A stretch of 64,000 bases of DNA from Talinum fruticosum (GCA_021018815.1 JAITYX010000140.1:442501-506500); one strand, 5' to 3'. Counted from the stretch's first letter, positions 12,011 through 23,077 are shown. A program made the numbers and translations. The notes: generated by a model not told the origin, from the sequence alone.

Positions 12011-12496
12011 TATTGGATCGTAATTCTACGATGACCTTATATGTGATTAAATATATATCGTAAGTACTGTCATAGTTATAGCCCAACCTAAAAGTGATCT
12101 AGTGAGGATGCAATTAATTGGGTTTTAATATATCTAGTAGGGTGTGGGCCTTACATGTGTAGAGACCGGTGGCCCACTACTATTCTATGATGGGCATAAC
12201 GAGTAGTGTGTCAAAACCCTACAAGGGTACAGACTATAAATAAAGGTTATGGTCTCCAGTGTCGCACGTACGAATTAATTCTCCCTGTCATCCCATTATC
12301 GGAGAGATTGTGAGACTATAGAAAATCTAAAGGTTCTCTTAATAGTACGTGTAGATCCGGAAGACCTAACCACGTCATTCAAGGAGAATTGATGTCAACC
12401 ATGGATTTAGGTACGTTCTATTAACTGTTCCTTCGATTCAACATATTGGATTCTAGGTTTATATAATGATGGACTTCATTATGATTTTCCCTAACA
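12011..12496 (+). repeat. LTR of a second copia-type element
   Basis: It starts TATTGGATC and ends CCCTAACA; the end fits a TGTTAGG-type inverted terminus, and the start has lost TG by substitution. A purine tract precedes it and a TATA-like sequence lies 220 bases in. Only the PPT and this 3' LTR are seen; the element body is absent or was overwritten by the SIRE-like element. The bases after the LTR are GATCT. Superfamily is inferred from LTR size and PPT form. Confidence 0.55.
12231..12246 (+). promoter_or_regulatory. Putative LTR TATA box
   Basis: GACTATAAATAAAGG on plus, within the 12011-12496 LTR and in the same orientation as its PPT. It is a match to the plant TATA consensus only. 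Confidence 0.45.
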
Positions 12497-13160
12497 GATC
12501 TTACGTTCAACAATGGGATCCAGCTCTTTATGAATCTTCTCTTTTTTAGTTTATTTTATTTCATTCGAGATATGATGATTTTCTTTTTCTTGGAACCCCT
12601 TTTTTTGTTGTGTTTCTTTTCGTTGTGAACCAAGCCGATGTAATCTGACCTTGCTTTGTTTGTCATGGCCTTTTTATTCAATCTGGGAGAAGATGATGCA
12701 AACTGGACATGGCTTGCCCCTCTTTTTTAAAATTTTTTTTATTAGTTTCTTTTGTACTTGATCGTGGTTTGGTTTGTTGAAAATTTCACTTTGTAAACAT
12801 CAATTCGCACAAATTGCCCCCAAGTGTTGTTGCAGCCATTACTAATATTACTTGGCTGTTTTTCTAATCAAGTCTTTATCTAAACTTGGGGAGTAAATAC
12901 TTCAGTAAAATTTGCCCAAAAGTTGCCATTGACCGCACTTTGACCAAAATATTGACCGAAAACTTCATTCCAGTGAATTTTGGCATTTTTTAACCCCAAA
13001 ACTTTTTTTTTCTCTTTTTTTTTTACTTTGCCCTATGAAAGCTAATTTTTGATGTGGGCACCATGACTATGAAAGCTTTTTTTTTTTTAATTGTTTTTGT
13101 TTTCGCATGTTGACCGAAACACTTTTTCATCCTTTTTTAAAAGATGACTACTAATTTTCT
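12497..13160 (-). other. Non-coding 3' region of the Tat-like element
   Basis: AT-rich with long T runs on plus (13006-13025, 13076-13090). On the minus strand a G-rich tract CACTTGGGGGCAA at 12819-12831 resembles a polypurine tract, so the 3' LTR may begin just below it and be truncated at 12497. No sequence matching the LTR at 20499-21174 was found here. Confidence 0.4.
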
Positions 13161-13164
13161 TCTT

Positions 13165-13975
13165 GTAGATCTTCTTGCACTATTCGAGTCGATCATTCAC
13201 ATTAACTCTTGACTTAGAGACATCAATGCGAGTGATTTCATTCACTCGATTTAGAGACATCGGAGCGACCAATTCATCTCGGAGACATTAGAGTGAGCCA
13301 TTTGACTCGGAATCTCAAAGCGAGCCATTCGTCTTAGAGACATCGGAGCGAGCCATTCGACTCGGGGTCTTAAAGCGAGTCATTCAACTTATCCGACTCG
13401 GAGACACCAAAGTGAGTCATTCGACTCGAGTCTCAAAACGAACCATCCCACTTATCCGACTCGGAGACATCGGAGCGAGTTATTCGACTCGGAATCTCGT
13501 AACGAGTCATTCGACTTATCCAACTCAAAGGCATCGGACTCGGAGTCTCGAACGAGTCATCCGACTTATAAGAATTAGAGACATTGGAGTGAGTTATTCG
13601 ACTTAGAGTATTAGAACAAGCCGTTCTACTCATCCAAATATGAGACATCCGCATTGTAAGTGATCTAAATTAGAGACATCGGATCCATGCATTTGAATAA
13701 GAGACATAAGAGTCGATCATCCGAATAAGAGACATTAGCATCGCCATTCATTTGAATAAGAGACATCGAGTCGCTCATGCGAATAAGAGACATTAACATC
13801 GCCGAGTCATTTGAATCAGCACCATCGAGTGAGTCATGTGAATCGGAGCCGTCTCGAGTGAGTCATCCGAATCGGAGCCGTCGGAGCGAGCCATCCGACT
13901 CGAAACATTAGAGTGACTCATTGGACTTATTCAACTCAAACACATCGGAGCAAGACATCCGAAAAATTGACTTTT
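13165..13975 (-). repeat. Degenerate tandem repeat array, GAGACATCGGAGCGAGCCAT type
   Basis: About 16-20 irregular units of roughly 35-55 bases are built from GAGACATCGGAGCGAG(C/T)CATTCGACTCGG-like modules on plus. Units vary by indels and by ACTCGG/CGAGTC core changes, and the right part switches to GAATAAGAGACAT variants. There is no coding potential. It lies downstream of integrase on the minus strand, in the 3' untranslated zone. Tat/Ogre elements are known to carry variable tandem repeats in that zone. Confidence 0.8.
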
Positions 13976-14029
13976 GGTTAATCCCTTGCATGTCTTACTC
14001 TTTTTAGGGTGCATGAACGGGTTAAACCT

Positions 14030-14400
14030 CTTTCAATGACTAAAGGATCTACCTGGTGACTTGGGAATCTTTAATTTGAACGACTTGAGACTCTTTTAGA
14101 CTTACACTTTGTTTGACTTGAGAGTTTTGAGTTTAAATGACTTGAAAGTCTTGAACTTATGTGACTTATGAGTCTTTAATTTGAGTGACTTGAGGGTCCT
14201 TTTAGTGACTTGAGAGTTTCTAATTTGAGTGACTTGAGAGTCTTGATCGAGTTTATGTGACTTGAGAGTCTTGAACTTATGTGACTTGAGAGTCTTGAAT
14301 TTATGTTACTTGAGAGTCTTGAATTTACTTGACTTAAAAGTCTTGAATTTATATGACTTGAGAGTTTTATATTTTGCTAACTTGTGAGTTTTGAACTTTG
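14030..14400 (-). repeat. Second tandem repeat array, GACTTGAGAGTCTTGAA type
   Basis: About 11-13 units of roughly 22-32 bases on plus: GTGACTTGAGAGTCTTGAAT and close variants. The unit differs from the neighbouring 13.2-14.0 kb array but shares the GAGTC core. Together the arrays fill most of the 3' region of the minus-strand gypsy element. Confidence 0.85.
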
Positions 14401-14779
14401 ATATTATTTTATGTTGGCATTGGTTTTTGAGTATATTGTAGTAAACCCAAACTTAATTTCAAGTTACGAATAATAAAAAAATACCAATATACTTTTTTTT
14501 TTTGCGTGGCTATGTTCAAGTTTATTCTTAAACTGCCTACATACCTTAAGGGAATACAATACCCTAAAGGATCAAGCTAGACGTACTTCAAACTAAAAGG
14601 AATGAATTATTTTATTTAATTTTTTGCCGTTCACGGTTTATACTCTTATGGGCCAGGAGTATTACATTTAATCTCAGCTTGAAAGAATGAGTAGTTAAGG
14701 CTTAGGAGCTTACAAGCAACAACGTTCAAGGATAATAAATCTTCAAAATTTTTCCATTTATAAGACCAACCTGGACTCC

Positions 14780-15050
14780 TTTAGTGTCGCCTATCTTCTA
14801 GGCAGCATTTGTATAGATTTCCCGCACCACATAGGGACCATCCCACTTTAAAGTGAATTTGTCTCCAGTCTTGTGAGACATGACGATCAACCTTCTCATT
14901 GCAAGTACCTAATCTTCTACTTGAAATGAGCATGATCGAACTTTTTTGTTAAACGCCCGAGATAGGCGAGCTTGATAACGGTCTAATTTCTATTGGGCCT
15001 ACGGTCTTCTTTCATTCAAGTCTTCCATCTTAGCTAGACAAAACTTGTGA
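14780..15050 (-). pseudogene. INT: gypsy integrase C-terminal remnant
   Basis: The minus strand reads LAKMEDLNERR, then LDRYQARLSRAFNKKVRSC, FQVEDQVLAMRRLIV and TGDKFTLKWDGPYVVREIY, then a stop and decayed tail. This is the C-terminal chromatin-side part of a plant gypsy integrase, with the conserved W-x-GPY motif. Two stops lie between ERR and LDRY. The upstream catalytic core (HHCC, D,D,E) is absent; the sequence before LAKMED already belongs to the gag-pol linker. A stretch of untranslated sequence, 14400-14780, separates it from the repeat arrays. Confidence 0.8.
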
Positions 15051-15521
15051 ATTTCATCTTTAAGAGTTTGAGGACGTTCTGCAAGCTCTATCTTTGACTC
15101 CGAATCTTCTTGTTCCCGAACCGTGATATGGTTCGATGAAGCTACTTCTTCTTACTCTACATCCTTTTTAGGATTAGGGTCAGCCCGTGGACTAGTAAGG
15201 ACCGCAGTGCATCTTTTCACTCTCATCGAGCCATCTATCTTTACATCTAATGTTAACACGCGCTTTATACGAGAAGGGATAGTATTTTGTACTTCATTTG
15301 TATCGCCAAGACGATGGGACATCGAGTCTTTCTGTTGAACAAGCGATGACTTAGACACATCTTATTCTTTCTTGATTTTGCTGAAAACCGAAGGTCTTGA
15401 CTGCCCACTTCCTTTTATTCTATATAATACCGAGGCTTTAGGATTTTGGCCTCCCTATTCTTGTGAACACGGAAGGGCGTCTCAATTGCAACCTATCGAA
15501 CACCGAGGACCTTACAGTAGG
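15051..15521 (-). pseudogene. gypsy gag-pol linker remnant with repeated SVF-R motifs
   Basis: The minus strand shows successive short motifs SSVFDRL, PSVFTRIG, ASVLYRIKG and PSVFSKIKK, then PSRIKRVLTLDVKIDGSM and RVKRCTAVLT, then HITVREQEDSESK. This order is typical of the region between the gag tail and RT in a widespread plant gypsy family. One stop lies near 15352 and another near 15150. Just below about 15070 it joins integrase tail sequence directly, so RT and RNase H have been deleted. Confidence 0.65.
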
Positions 15522-16016
15522 TTAGACATCTTCATCATCATTGTCCTCCATCTCTTCTTCATCTTCAAGCTCTAAACAAGAAGTCATGTTCACCATGACT
15601 TTCTCAAAGAAATTTGGTGGGAAGAACTCCTCTAAGGTGATTGGAACAAGTGACTTTTGTTCAAGTAAGTTAACAGGTTGGATTCCCTGTTTCTTGGTTA
15701 CCTTTGACTTTTTCTTGTTCTTCGTATTGCTAGGATTCTTACTTCTACTTTGTCTTTTTCTAAGATGAACTGGTGGTGATTGAACATGACTTTGTCTCCG
15801 ACGAGTGACAAGGGTGCATCCTTCTTGATCTTCATTTGGAATATCTACAGTAGGATTGACTTTCATGTACGAGTGCTTGTACCGTTAATGGTAAGATCAT
15901 TAGTTCCAAACTTCCGAATTGAAGTGTAAATAACTCTGTTTTAAAAGACGAAGCCTAATCGGGCATTTCCTCTGGATAAGACTGTGATGATTTTGAAAGT
16001 AGAGAGCTCTCTAGTT
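15522..16016 (-). pseudogene. gag: gypsy gag C-terminal remnant (distal half, beyond the solo LTR)
   Basis: A 114-codon open frame on minus includes VTRRRQSHVQSPP, PITLEEFFPPNFFEK and NMTSCLELEDEEEMED. It continues gag from 18675 across the inserted LTR: with the insert and one GGATG duplication removed, the frame runs on for about 20 codons before a stop. The acidic tail (DDED) precedes the linker. Confidence 0.7.
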
Positions 16017-16021
16017 GGATG

Positions 16022-18674
16022 TGTAACAACCCGACCCTAAACCACATTCTTTATTTTATTAATTATAAGATTTATATAATTGAGCGCGTGCACTTCAATT
16101 AGATATTTTATATTTAAATTATTTTTATATACATGTTATGCAGCGAAGGCGACGAAGTGGCCCCGATAAAAATCTCACAATAATGATTATAAATTACGCA
16201 CATGTTTAAAAGAGAAAATTTTAAAATTTACATGAGATGGTATATGATTACAAGGTCGCTAATATTATATTTCAAGCAAACCATTATATTTATAATTTGT
16301 AAACATCATCAATAAAATAAAATTAAATTAAAAAGTAACAAAAATAACAAATAATTAAATAAATACATAAAAATAAACATAAAAATAAAACAAAAATAAT
16401 AACAATAAATTAATCAGATTTTTTGAAAGAAAAATCCAGAAACGGAATTATCTGGAATTGGTATTTAAACAAAAAAATTAAACTTTTGGAGATAAATGTA
16501 ATCGAGAAACTTCGGTCTTCGCTTCCTTCATCTTTGCCTCTCCCGTCCCCGTGCCTCTTCCGTCCTCCCCGCCTCTCCTCCTCGCGGACGCCTCTCCTCC
16601 GGCCACCAAGCCACGACCAACGCCGACCGCAGGACCGGCGCTGGCCTTCTCTCTCCTCCCTTTCTCTCTCGTCGCGCTCGCTATTTTCCTCTCTCTCTTA
16701 CCCGCGTTTTGCTCCTCCTCTCGCTGCGGCCCACATCCATCGGCCAACCACCGCAATCTCGGCGTTGAGGCACGTCGCCGGCCTCTCCCAGCGAGTCGCC
16801 ATAGCGGCAGTCGCACACCAACTTCTCCACCTTCCTCTCCTTGACTTCTCCTCTCCGAATTTGAAGGTAAAACGCTAAACCCTAAATTACCAAGTTCATT
16901 ATTTATTTAAGTAATTGTAATTGTAAATTCAAGTATATGATTTAGAAATATGTTTATGGTGTGAATTTAAGGTTTGAATTGGGGAAAGTGTGAATTGGTG
17001 TGAACCATTATGATTAGTATTTTGATGGATTGATTGTGTATGGATGTGAACGAATGTGATTCTTTTAGAAATTATGATTTAGTGGATGAGGTTAGGGATG
17101 TTTTGTTATAAAATTAAGCAATTTGATGGATTTGTTATATTTTGAGAATGGTTATATTGAGCAAACGAAGGGGAATGTGTATGTAGAAGCTGAAACTAGA
17201 TAATGTGTAAGTGTAGAGGTGTGAGAGAAATTCGAGTATTAAGTATATCTAATTGTGGTTGTGAATGTAAATTCCGCTGAGAAAATTATGCTTATGACCT
17301 TAAAATGGTGTATGTATGAATTTTAGGTAATTCGGTAAATTGTGAAACCTTCCCATGGAAAGGCATCCGATGGATTAATTAATTACTTAACTATAGGTTT
17401 TGAATGCAATGAAGGGAGAAGTAAGGTATATATATATATACCATTTCAATCCAAGTCAACTAATAATTGGATTACATCGAAGCATTGATTATCTAATTAG
17501 CCTAATCAACTTCTTTAATTAGTATGTGTTGTATTCGATATTTGAAACGCAATTAACGCAATGAAAGTTGAATAATACAAACGTTAGTTTAACCGATTTT
17601 CGTATAGATATAGGAAATGAAATAAATTGTCAATGCTTATACAAATTCAGGTATTAAAACTCAAGAGAAACATTATTAACAATAGAAATCTATTTGAAAC
17701 GTAACCGAGGCCACTTCGCTTGCCGAATAGCTGGTAACTTAAATTTTTATAAAAGGGGAGAAACAAACATTCTCGGCTCAAGTACGTTCATTGCTCGTAC
17801 CTTTCGAAAATTCACATATTTCAAGCAAATCTCAACATTTCTTATATATATAACTAATAATGAATCATTTGCAAATCAAATTTTGTCACCTAATTAAGTG
17901 GTCCCCGATCAATTATCAATTATCAATTATCGTGGCTTACGCCGAATTCCACCCTTGCGGCTTTAACTCGGGTTCTCGATCGGCCCGGAGATGTGCACCT
18001 TATTCAAAGATCGCATCAATTATACAAGGGGTTCCAGCTTCGGATAATAACCGGCAAGCAAGTTTTACTCATATTCTCTCCCCTAATTTCAAACTAAAAT
18101 GAATTGAAATACGCGCGCTCAATCAAGATGTTTCAAAATTATTTGACTGTGTAGGGATGTTAGTATCGAGTTTTGACTCATTTTTCGAATTGTTTTCACT
18201 GTTTTTGTTTTTAGGAAAAGCATCCGTGAACAGTCCCTTGCCTAAGAAGCCTGACGGGAGCAAGACCTAGCTGGATATGTCGATATCATTGTGCCATGAT
18301 GGGATTAGATGCTCACGAGTGATTCTCCTCCTCGTTAAATTTTGGGTTTGACTTTGGGCTATAATTAAATGTTGCGTATTTCCTATAGTACACTCGTTGT
18401 ATTGGCATGGTTAATATATAAAGATGTAGTAGGACTCGCTTTGGGATTGGTTATGTAGGTTGCCGGGCTTGGCTCTCTACAACATAACATTTAGTGCTTT
18501 CAAAATACTTATTCAAGCATAATCGATAAACACAAGGTTGTTTGGCATTTTATCTTAGCCTGGTCCTATTATTAGGGCGGCGGTAACGCCTTCGATCGCG
18601 TTAACTTCCGCTGTTACCATACCTAATATTCTCGAATTAGAGAATTATTAAGTAATGGGGATTGGGGCGTTACA
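16022..18674 (+). repeat. Solo LTR of a chromovirus-type gypsy element, copy 1
   Basis: It starts TGTAACAACCCGACCC and ends GGGGCGTTACA, flanked on both sides by the 5 bp duplication GGATG (16017-16021 and 18675-18679). There is no internal coding domain. A GC-rich CT-biased island (16500-16866) ends AATTTGAAG/GTAAAA, splice-donor-like; an acceptor-like TTTTTAG ends at 18214. Paired inverted motifs are GAGCGCGTGCACTTCAATT at 16082 with its inverse near 18101, and CGACGAAGTGGCC at 16150 with GGCCACTTCG at 17709. Assignment as an LTR rests on TG/CA ends, 5 bp TSDs, two sister copies and the pol-PPT junction at 32185. It interrupts the minus-strand gag. Confidence 0.88.
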
Positions 18675-20480
18675 GGATGGAGGTGCAGTTGGTCTCAACC
18701 GTGTCATCAACATCCAATATGATCTTCCTATCCTTTGCCATTTGCATAATACGCTCCTTGAGTGTGATACACTTCTCAAGAGGTCGACTAATAACCCTAT
18801 GGTATTGACGAGTATTTTGGATCGAAGTCTTCCCAGCTTCTTCTAGCCATTTTGGCTCGGATAGTTCAATTACCTTGTTTTCTAACAAGTCATCCAACAT
18901 TCCTCACAAGTCCGAGTCCGGGAATGGATACTTCTTCTCTCGACGCTCCTTTAGCATGGGGCGTTTCTTTTGCTCTGTCTTGGGCTTCTTTGAAATTCGC
19001 ATCGGTTGTCTAGCGGAAATAGATGTTGACTCTGTTTTTAAAGGCTTAGTACTCTTTTTGTACTCGCCTTGATCCTTCCTTGATTCGTATGAGGAGGAAT
19101 ACTTATTACGACAACTTGTTATTGTCATTTCAATGTCGTGGGCCTTGGTAGCCAATTCTTCGAAAGTCCTTGGTTTGTTCACCTGTAAAACATAAAGCAA
19201 ATCCCATTCCATACCTTGAGTACACATCTCCACAGCAGATGCTTCGGACAATCGATCCTTGCATTCGAGGTTGAGGGCTCTCCAGCGATTGATGTAGTTG
19301 AGAACTGGTTCCTCTTTCCATTGCTTTGCATTAGTTAGCTTTACTAACAACGTGTTGGGTACTATAGAACCTATAAGGAATTCTTGTTCCATCTCGCTCC
19401 CGAGTTGTTTATGGATTTAGGCTCCAAGTCCGTGTACCAGTCATAAGCAATTCCCTTCGAGTTCGAACGAACCGCTTGACCAAGCTATCTCTTTTCGTGC
19501 CATCATTGCTGCAAGTTTTGATGAAGTGCGCAATGTGTTGCTTAGGATTGCCTTTACCATCGAACTGTTGAAACTTCGGTGGTTGATAACCATGAGCAAT
19601 TCTTAGGGTGCCGATCTTCTTCGTATAGGGCTTCGTTTATAGGTGAGACTTGCGAGACCCTTCCCTAATTGATTCTTAACCGCCTTTGCAATTAAGTTCC
19701 ATATTTGTTCAACCGACATTGAAGTCGGTGGAGTCTTCTTCTGTTCATCATCAGATTATTCGTCGTGGTTGGACTTCTTATCCGACCCTTCATTATCGGA
19801 GCCTTTGTTAGAGGCTTCGGATGACTTTTCTCTAACTTCTTTGTCAAGGTAGTGATTTGCTCACTTTGAAGATTGATCTGTTTGTCCTTTTCTATGCTCT
19901 CTTTACCAAGTCTCACTAGTGTTTCCTTCATCTTATTCGGTTGTTCAATGTTCATAGCTCCTGTCATTATTATCGGCATGATGATAGTGCTAGAGGATTC
20001 AGCTTCAAATTGAGAGACAACGAGTCTTTAGGAGACAGAGGTGTAGAATCCCCAAAAGCATAACCATCATTTTCTTCATTAGAAAGCATGAAGATAGGGT
20101 TGGTATGAGCTTGGAGTTCGTCCATCCCACGAGGAATCGTCTACTTTAAGTTAAAGATAGGAAAAGTTCTCTCCTTCGGACTAACATGCAACACAGTTTG
20201 ATTGACTTCGTTGAGTAGGTTGGAGTCAAGGTTTCGAATTGGACGTACTGTAATGATGCAGCCACACTTGTTCCTTCACAGCAACAGTGGAAACAACTCT
20301 TGCCATACTTCTAGTCATCATTCCGCTAGTGTATTGCTAGCGTTGGTGGATTCTTGAGAAGTGGATCCAATAGTTTTGTTCTTTGAAGATTGAGCGACGA
20401 CGTTCTTGGGGGTCATGTGTTCTTCAAAGGTGTAGACTATTGATTTATTTGGAGAAAGAGATGAGAGGCAGAGAGGTCCC
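18675..20480 (-). pseudogene. gag: gypsy gag remnant (proximal part)
   Basis: Two main open stretches on minus, 19392-18904 and 18900-18670. Key sequence includes YINRWRALNLECKDRLSEAS, AVEMCTQGMEWDLLYVLQ and PRTFEELATKAHDIEMTI, then KYPFPDSDL, PKWLEEAGKTSIQNTRQYHR and VISRPLEKCITLKERIMQ. This is a retrotransposon gag of the gypsy Tat-like family. The first part (19979-19692 and 20509-20318) is poorly conserved and broken. A stop and frameshift lie near 18903. It starts next to the PBS and LTR at 20499, and its C-terminus lies beyond the inserted solo LTR. Confidence 0.85.
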
Positions 20481-20497
20481 ATCTGGCGTGCCAAAAT
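20475..20497 (-). other. Primer-binding-site region of the Tat-like element
   Basis: The minus strand reads ATTTTGGCACGCCAGATGGG directly after the LTR end TGTGTTTACA. A TTTGGCACGCC-type sequence at this place is typical of plant Tat-like gypsy elements. It sets element orientation as minus and the LTR edge at 20499. The exact tRNA was not determined. Confidence 0.65.
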
Positions 20498-20498
20498 T

Positions 20499-21174
20499 TG
20501 TAAACACAAATTTCAAGTCTAAAACAATAAAAATAAGAAATTAGGAAACAAGTATAATTTGTATTGATTTTTGTTTAATGGGTACAATCTCTGTATTGAA
20601 TACAATAAATGTAATCCTCTAATTCAATCTCCTTGTAACTTGAATGATTCGAGTGCGTTGTAGCTTGATCTCGAATGTTGATGAAGAGCCGGATGATGAA
20701 CGCTGAATGGTTCTTGATCTGGATCTCGCTGAAAGTCTTGAATCTGAATTCTTGACTTTAATTTGTGAATGTTGAATGGTTGCGGACTTTGATCCTTGAC
20801 GCTTGATAGGTGGATGCTGTTTGCAATTTGAACTCTAGATTTTGTTGATGCTGAATGTTTGTGAAAAATGAGGGGTGATCTCTATTTATAACTTTTTGGG
20901 CCTATGGTTTGAGTTGGATTTTTGGCCCGAGCCCATAATTTAGTAATTATTTTTTAAAAGAAATATTTACTATTTATTACGTCATGAGCGACACATGACA
21001 ACTTCTAATTGGTTGGAATTTAATTTCTTTCTATTTTAATTTTAAAGGCTTTTCAAGCCAATTTTACACGTGACAATTTATAATAGCTCGAATAAAAATA
21101 ATTAATTTTCCACGTGGTGGCAAATAGTTGGCTAACGAATTTTGGCCTCTTACACACGCCTAAAAAAATCTACA
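20499..21174 (-). repeat. 5' LTR of the Tat-like element
   Basis: On minus it runs from TGTAGATTTTTTTAGGCG (21174) to TTTGTGTTTACA (20499), about 676 bp, with TG/CA ends and the PBS next to the inner end. A TATA box lies near 20887. The outer boundary at 21174 is inferred from the TG terminus only, because no second LTR copy was found to confirm it. Confidence 0.6.
20882..20892 (-). promoter_or_regulatory. Putative LTR TATA box
   Basis: The minus strand reads GTTATAAATAG, 280 bases inside the outer LTR end and about 390 bases before the PBS, in the same orientation as gag. Confidence 0.55.
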
Positions 21175-21673
21175 GAAAGATAGCACAAAATCTTGGTAAG
21201 TTGAATGAGTAAAGACGCAACGTTCTAGGGGTTAAAGACTAGATTCGGTTTGGATGTCTATGGAGCCGAGCCTAGCTTGGTCCAGCCGAAGTTGAGTAGG
21301 GAGGACCTGAACCGATCATTTGGGTTGTATTTCGGCTGATTTTTGGCGTGGATTTGTTGCCTGCTTTGGGTTTGGGCAAAATAGGAATTTTTACTCTGTT
21401 TAGTCCACTCTTCATACATACAAATGAAGTTAGATCTTTGTATTGGACCGATAAGACAAAACAAATAGATAAATAATTAATTAAAAATCATGATACTTTT
21501 TAAACATATACAACAATTAAATAATTATAAAGCCTTTTACAAATCAAAAAATAAAATGGGATCAGTAAAAAATGAGGAACCGTTAGATGTAATACTACTA
21601 GTACACAATATCCTTGCAATTGCCTAATGCACCAAGCACTAAGAGTCACGTGCCTGACCATTCATCTCTCTCC
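21175..21673. other. Unassigned AT-rich spacer
   Basis: Lies between the outer end of the Tat-like LTR and the copia 5' LTR at 21674. No recognisable domain, repeat or ORF. Possibly older insertion-site sequence. Confidence 0.4.
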
Positions 21674-21906
21674 TGGTTAACAAGTATTTTGTTATCATTA
21701 GGAGAGGTCATTAGTAAGTGGTTTATATTAAAAAGTATTTTGTTAATATTAGGAAAGTTAGGATAAAGTTGGTCACCATTAAAAAGTTAGTTGGAGACCA
21801 ACTCAAATTGAGATCAAGTGGTTGTCTAGGACTTCTTAGTATTTATTAACGGCAGTGATACAACATCACACAACAAAAATAAGAGAATAGAAGAAGAGTT
21901 TTTACT

Positions 21907-23046
21907 TAAAAATGACTCAAAAATACCCCTCATTCTTTGAAAACGATTTTTAGGAGACTACATTGTTAAAAAGGTTTTCAAAGTGATCTACACTATACTC
22001 GTAACTATTATTGGGGTACTTACTCGTTAAAAATTTATTTGATTTCGTTAAGTTTTAATGAATTTACTAAATTGCCCCTCTTCCTTACCCTTTTCCTCGG
22101 GTTCCCTTTCCCTCTCTCTCTTCATAAACGCATCTCTCTTTCTCCTCCCTGCAAATTCAACCCCAATTTCTTAAATTGAAAACAAAGGAATAAAATTCAA
22201 CCCCTTCCGCCTCTCCCACACCATCTTTCTCGGGTTCCCTTTCTCTCTCTCTCTTTCTTCATAAGCTAAATTACATAGGCAGCATAATCACCATGCTTCA
22301 AGCCTAAAGGGTAATTATGTTGATTTTATCTTACAATTTCCTACAACAACTTGTATTAAATTTTCAGGCTGACCACAAGCACGGAGTTCCACTAATAGTT
22401 TTACAGACTTTACAAAATTCAAAGCTCTTCTACAAATTCACAATGGTTCTAGTCTACAAATATCAACACTCATCTAGACATTTCAGGGATCAAAGCTCAT
22501 CTAAAACTTGTAGACCTTCACTAATATTTTAGGGATAAAATTTTTGAGCAAATCTAAGTAGAGAAGACTAGGCGGACATAGCAGATAAAACATCAAGAAG
22601 ATGACTTAACATCCGGATGCATTAATCATGCTTTCTAAATGTTGTCAAATGCTTGGATTTTATACAATCATAGCCTGGATGAAGTATTTTCATAAAATGT
22701 GGATACAATTAGATGAAAAGTTTGGCTAGAATATTCCACCTTCACCATATCGCCAAAAAAGATGACTTGTTGTAAAGAATCTTGACCTGGATAAGGAGAT
22801 GCCTTGAACCCGTAAATTTGACTCCAAATGTACGTACCATTGAGGGAGAGGGAGAGAGAAAGGGAACCCTTAATTTGATTCCTCTATTTTTTATTTCAGA
22901 CATTTGGGGTTGAATTTGCAGGGAGGAGAAAGAGAGAGAGACGTGTTTATAGAGAGAGAAAGAGAGAAAGAGAGAGAGAGAGATTGAACTCGAGGATCGT
23001 TTTGTATCTACTCGCTCGCTGTCTTTGTCTGTCTGTCTGTTTCTCT

Positions 23047-23077
<31 letters not shown>

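Larger units (their letters stand above)
12497..21174 (-). mobile_element. Tat-like Ty3/gypsy retrotransposon, minus strand, internally deleted and split by a solo LTR
   Basis: Reading from high to low coordinates: LTR 20499-21174, PBS 20475-20497, gag 20480-18675, interruption by a solo LTR (16022-18674), rest of gag 16016-15522, a linker with repeated SVF-R motifs to about 15070, then directly the integrase C-terminus 15050-14780, then a non-coding 3' region with two tandem-repeat arrays. Reverse transcriptase, RNase H and the integrase core are missing. Integrase at the pol end indicates gypsy. Lineage (Tat/Ogre-like) is inferred from the RAFNKKVR-type integrase tail, the PBS context and the repeat-rich 3' region. 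No 3' LTR was recognised before 12497. Confidence 0.75.

Noticed and set aside
13165..14400. Possible CRISPR-like array
   Set aside because: Units are contiguous and degenerate with no unique spacers, and the context is a plant retrotransposon 3' region.
16423..16878. 151-codon ORF in solo LTR copy 1
   Set aside because: Same GC-rich island effect; begins in AT-rich sequence with no conserved start.
16022..18674. DNA transposon interpretation of the TGTAAC...GTTACA ends
   Set aside because: Terminal inversion is only about 11 bases, TSDs are 5 bp, and the minus-strand copy at 32185 joins a pol end and PPT, all pointing to LTRs.
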